Shown here piece by piece: positions 5,586-6,520 of a stretch of DNA of 6,520 nt. The position numbers were made by a program, and so were the translations under genes. The DNA is from Clostridiaceae bacterium (lineage in GTDB: Bacteria; Bacillota; Clostridia; Lutisporales; Lutisporaceae): positions 1 to 6,520 of the forward strand of contig JAQVFD010000125.1 in NCBI GenBank assembly GCA_028697435.1, written 5' to 3'. Position 1 is the first letter of the stretch, and the number at the start of each line of letters is the position of its first letter. A model generated the notes under the pieces. It searched no databases. It saw only the letters and a list, made by a program, of their open reading frames with translations, and was not told where the DNA came from.

Positions 5586-6520
5586 ATGGATTTAATAATT
5601 CTGGCTCCGTTGTCAGGAGTACTTGCTTTGGTTTTTGCATGGTTCTTAGCTGGTAGTATTAGTAAGAAAGACCCAGGGAATGACAGGATGAAAGAAATAA
5701 TGGGCTTTATTCATGAAGGGGCTATGGCATTCCTGTACAGGGAATACAAGGTATTGTTTGTTTTTATTATTGTAATGATGGTAATAATCGGAATATTCCT
5801 TAAGAGCTGGCTTACATCATTATGTTTTATCGCAGGGGCATGCTGTTCCATACTTGCAGGTTATTTCGGAATGCAGGTAGCAAAAAAAGCAAATGCCAGA
5901 ACAGCAAGTGCTGCACAAAGAGGTCAGAATCAGGCTCTGGGCATAGCGTTCAAAGGCGGAGCTGTAATGGGAATGTGTGTTGTAGGTTTAGGCCTTTTGG
6001 GTGTCGGAATTTTATATATATTTATCAGAGATGCAAATATCGTAACAGGTTTTGGTCTGGGAGCAAGTTCAATTGCTTTGTTTGCCCGTGTAGGAGGAGG
6101 AATATACACAAAAGCCGCTGACGTCGGTGCAGACCTTGTAGGAAAGGTAGAAGCCGGAATACCGGAGGATGATCCGAGGAATCCGGCAGTTATAGCTGAT
6201 AATGTCGGCGACAACGTAGGCGACGTAGCCGGTATGGGAGCTGACTTGTTCGAGTCATACGTAGGTTCGATTATTTCTGCAATAACTCTCGGCTCGATAG
6301 TATATGCAGGTAAAGTGGAAGGTGTATTGTTCCCTATGCTTATGTCTGCAATAGGTATAATAGCTTCAATTATCGGAACTTCCTTTGTAAAGACAGACGA
6401 GAAGAGCAATCCGCAGAGTGCTCTTAGCAGAGGAACTTACGGAAGTTCAATAATAGTAGTTCTGGCATCATTTGTACTCAGCCGTTACATGTTTGGCAAC
6501 TTGAACGCATTCTGGGCAGT
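5586..6520 (+). CDS. hppA: Membrane-bound ion-translocating pyrophosphatase, partial (C-terminus outside window)
   Basis: The frame from ATG 5586 stays open to the window end, giving 311 complete codons, a little under half of the usual bacterial length of about 650-700. ATG follows AGGAGG at 5571-5576 with a 9-base spacer. The protein hydrolyses pyrophosphate and pumps Na+ or H+ across the cytoplasmic membrane. Hydrophobic segments lie near residues 3-22, 56-73, 77-98, 124-147, 155-170, 220-240, 247-267 and 287-304. The diagnostic substrate/Mg motif DVGADLVGKVE (179-189) supplies Asp179, Asp183, Lys187 and Glu189, and it is followed by EDDPRNP (194-200) and ADNVGDNVGD (204-213). In ADLFESY (219-225) Asp220 and Glu223 match the membrane-gate pair of Na+-type enzymes such as that of Thermotoga maritima; plant H+ enzymes carry this Glu four residues later. 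Na+ pumping is therefore inferred. K+ dependence cannot be judged because its deciding residue lies downstream. Confidence 0.95.
   Translation, partial: MDLIILAPLSGVLALVFAWFLAGSISKKDPGNDRMKEIMGFIHEGAMAFLYREYKVLFVFIIVMMVIIGIFLKSWLTSLCFIAGACCSILAGYFGMQVAKKANARTASAAQRGQNQALGIAFKGGAVMGMCVVGLGLLGVGILYIFIRDANIVTGFGLGASSIALFARVGGGIYTKAADVGADLVGKVEAGIPEDDPRNPAVIADNVGDNVGDVAGMGADLFESYVGSIISAITLGSIVYAGKVEGVLFPMLMSAIGIIASIIGTSFVKTDEKSNPQSALSRGTYGSSIIVVLASFVLSRYMFGNLNAFWA

Noticed and set aside
5822..6121. 99-codon frame on the + strand
   Set aside because: It is a shifted frame within hppA, rich in Cys and Arg, with no ribosome site; an artefact of the real gene.
5930..6409. Long open frame on the minus strand, 159 codons
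   Set aside because: It lies entirely within hppA on the opposite strand; hppA has clear family motifs here and this frame resembles nothing known.

Overview
This window is an AT-rich stretch of a low-GC Gram-positive chromosome, and everything clearly coding lies on the + strand. The gene order (CggR-type regulator, gap, pgk, tpiA, eno, secG, membrane pyrophosphatase), the strong AGGAGG ribosome sites before every gene whose start is inside the window, and the protein sequences point to Clostridia. A Ruminiclostridium-like anaerobe is my best guess, but it rests on overall resemblance and not on a marker gene.

Layout. Positions 1-693 hold the C-terminal two thirds of a central glycolytic genes regulator (CggR, SorC family); its DNA-binding N-terminus lies upstream of the window. 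One base later begins gap (695-1705), followed by pgk (1739-2926), tpiA (2942-3694) and eno (3715-4998), with gaps of only 1, 33, 15 and 20 bases. This looks like one transcription unit controlled by CggR from a promoter outside the window, with a possible extra weak promoter at the end of gap. It closes with a perfect 13-bp hairpin terminator at 5032-5071. The 219-base gap after eno also carries a good sigma-A promoter (5096-5124) for secG (5218-5448, GTG start). A 137-base gap with two hairpins and a tandem octamer repeat, but no convincing promoter, leads to the first 311 codons of hppA (5586-6520), a membrane-integral pyrophosphatase that runs off the window.

How the genes work together. 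The four enzymes carry lower glycolysis from glyceraldehyde-3-phosphate to phosphoenolpyruvate, except that phosphoglycerate mutase, which sits between tpiA and eno in Bacillus subtilis, is absent here. CggR homologues repress this operon until fructose-1,6-bisphosphate accumulates. SecG is part of the SecYEG export channel and is probably an independent unit. HppA couples hydrolysis of pyrophosphate to ion pumping; its visible residues resemble the Na+-transporting group.

All key catalytic residues that fall in the window are present, with no frameshifts, mobile elements, RNA genes or CRISPR arrays. I see no novel system. The points worth a second look are the missing mutase, an altered ligand loop in CggR, the hppA placement and leader, and the possible internal pgk promoter.
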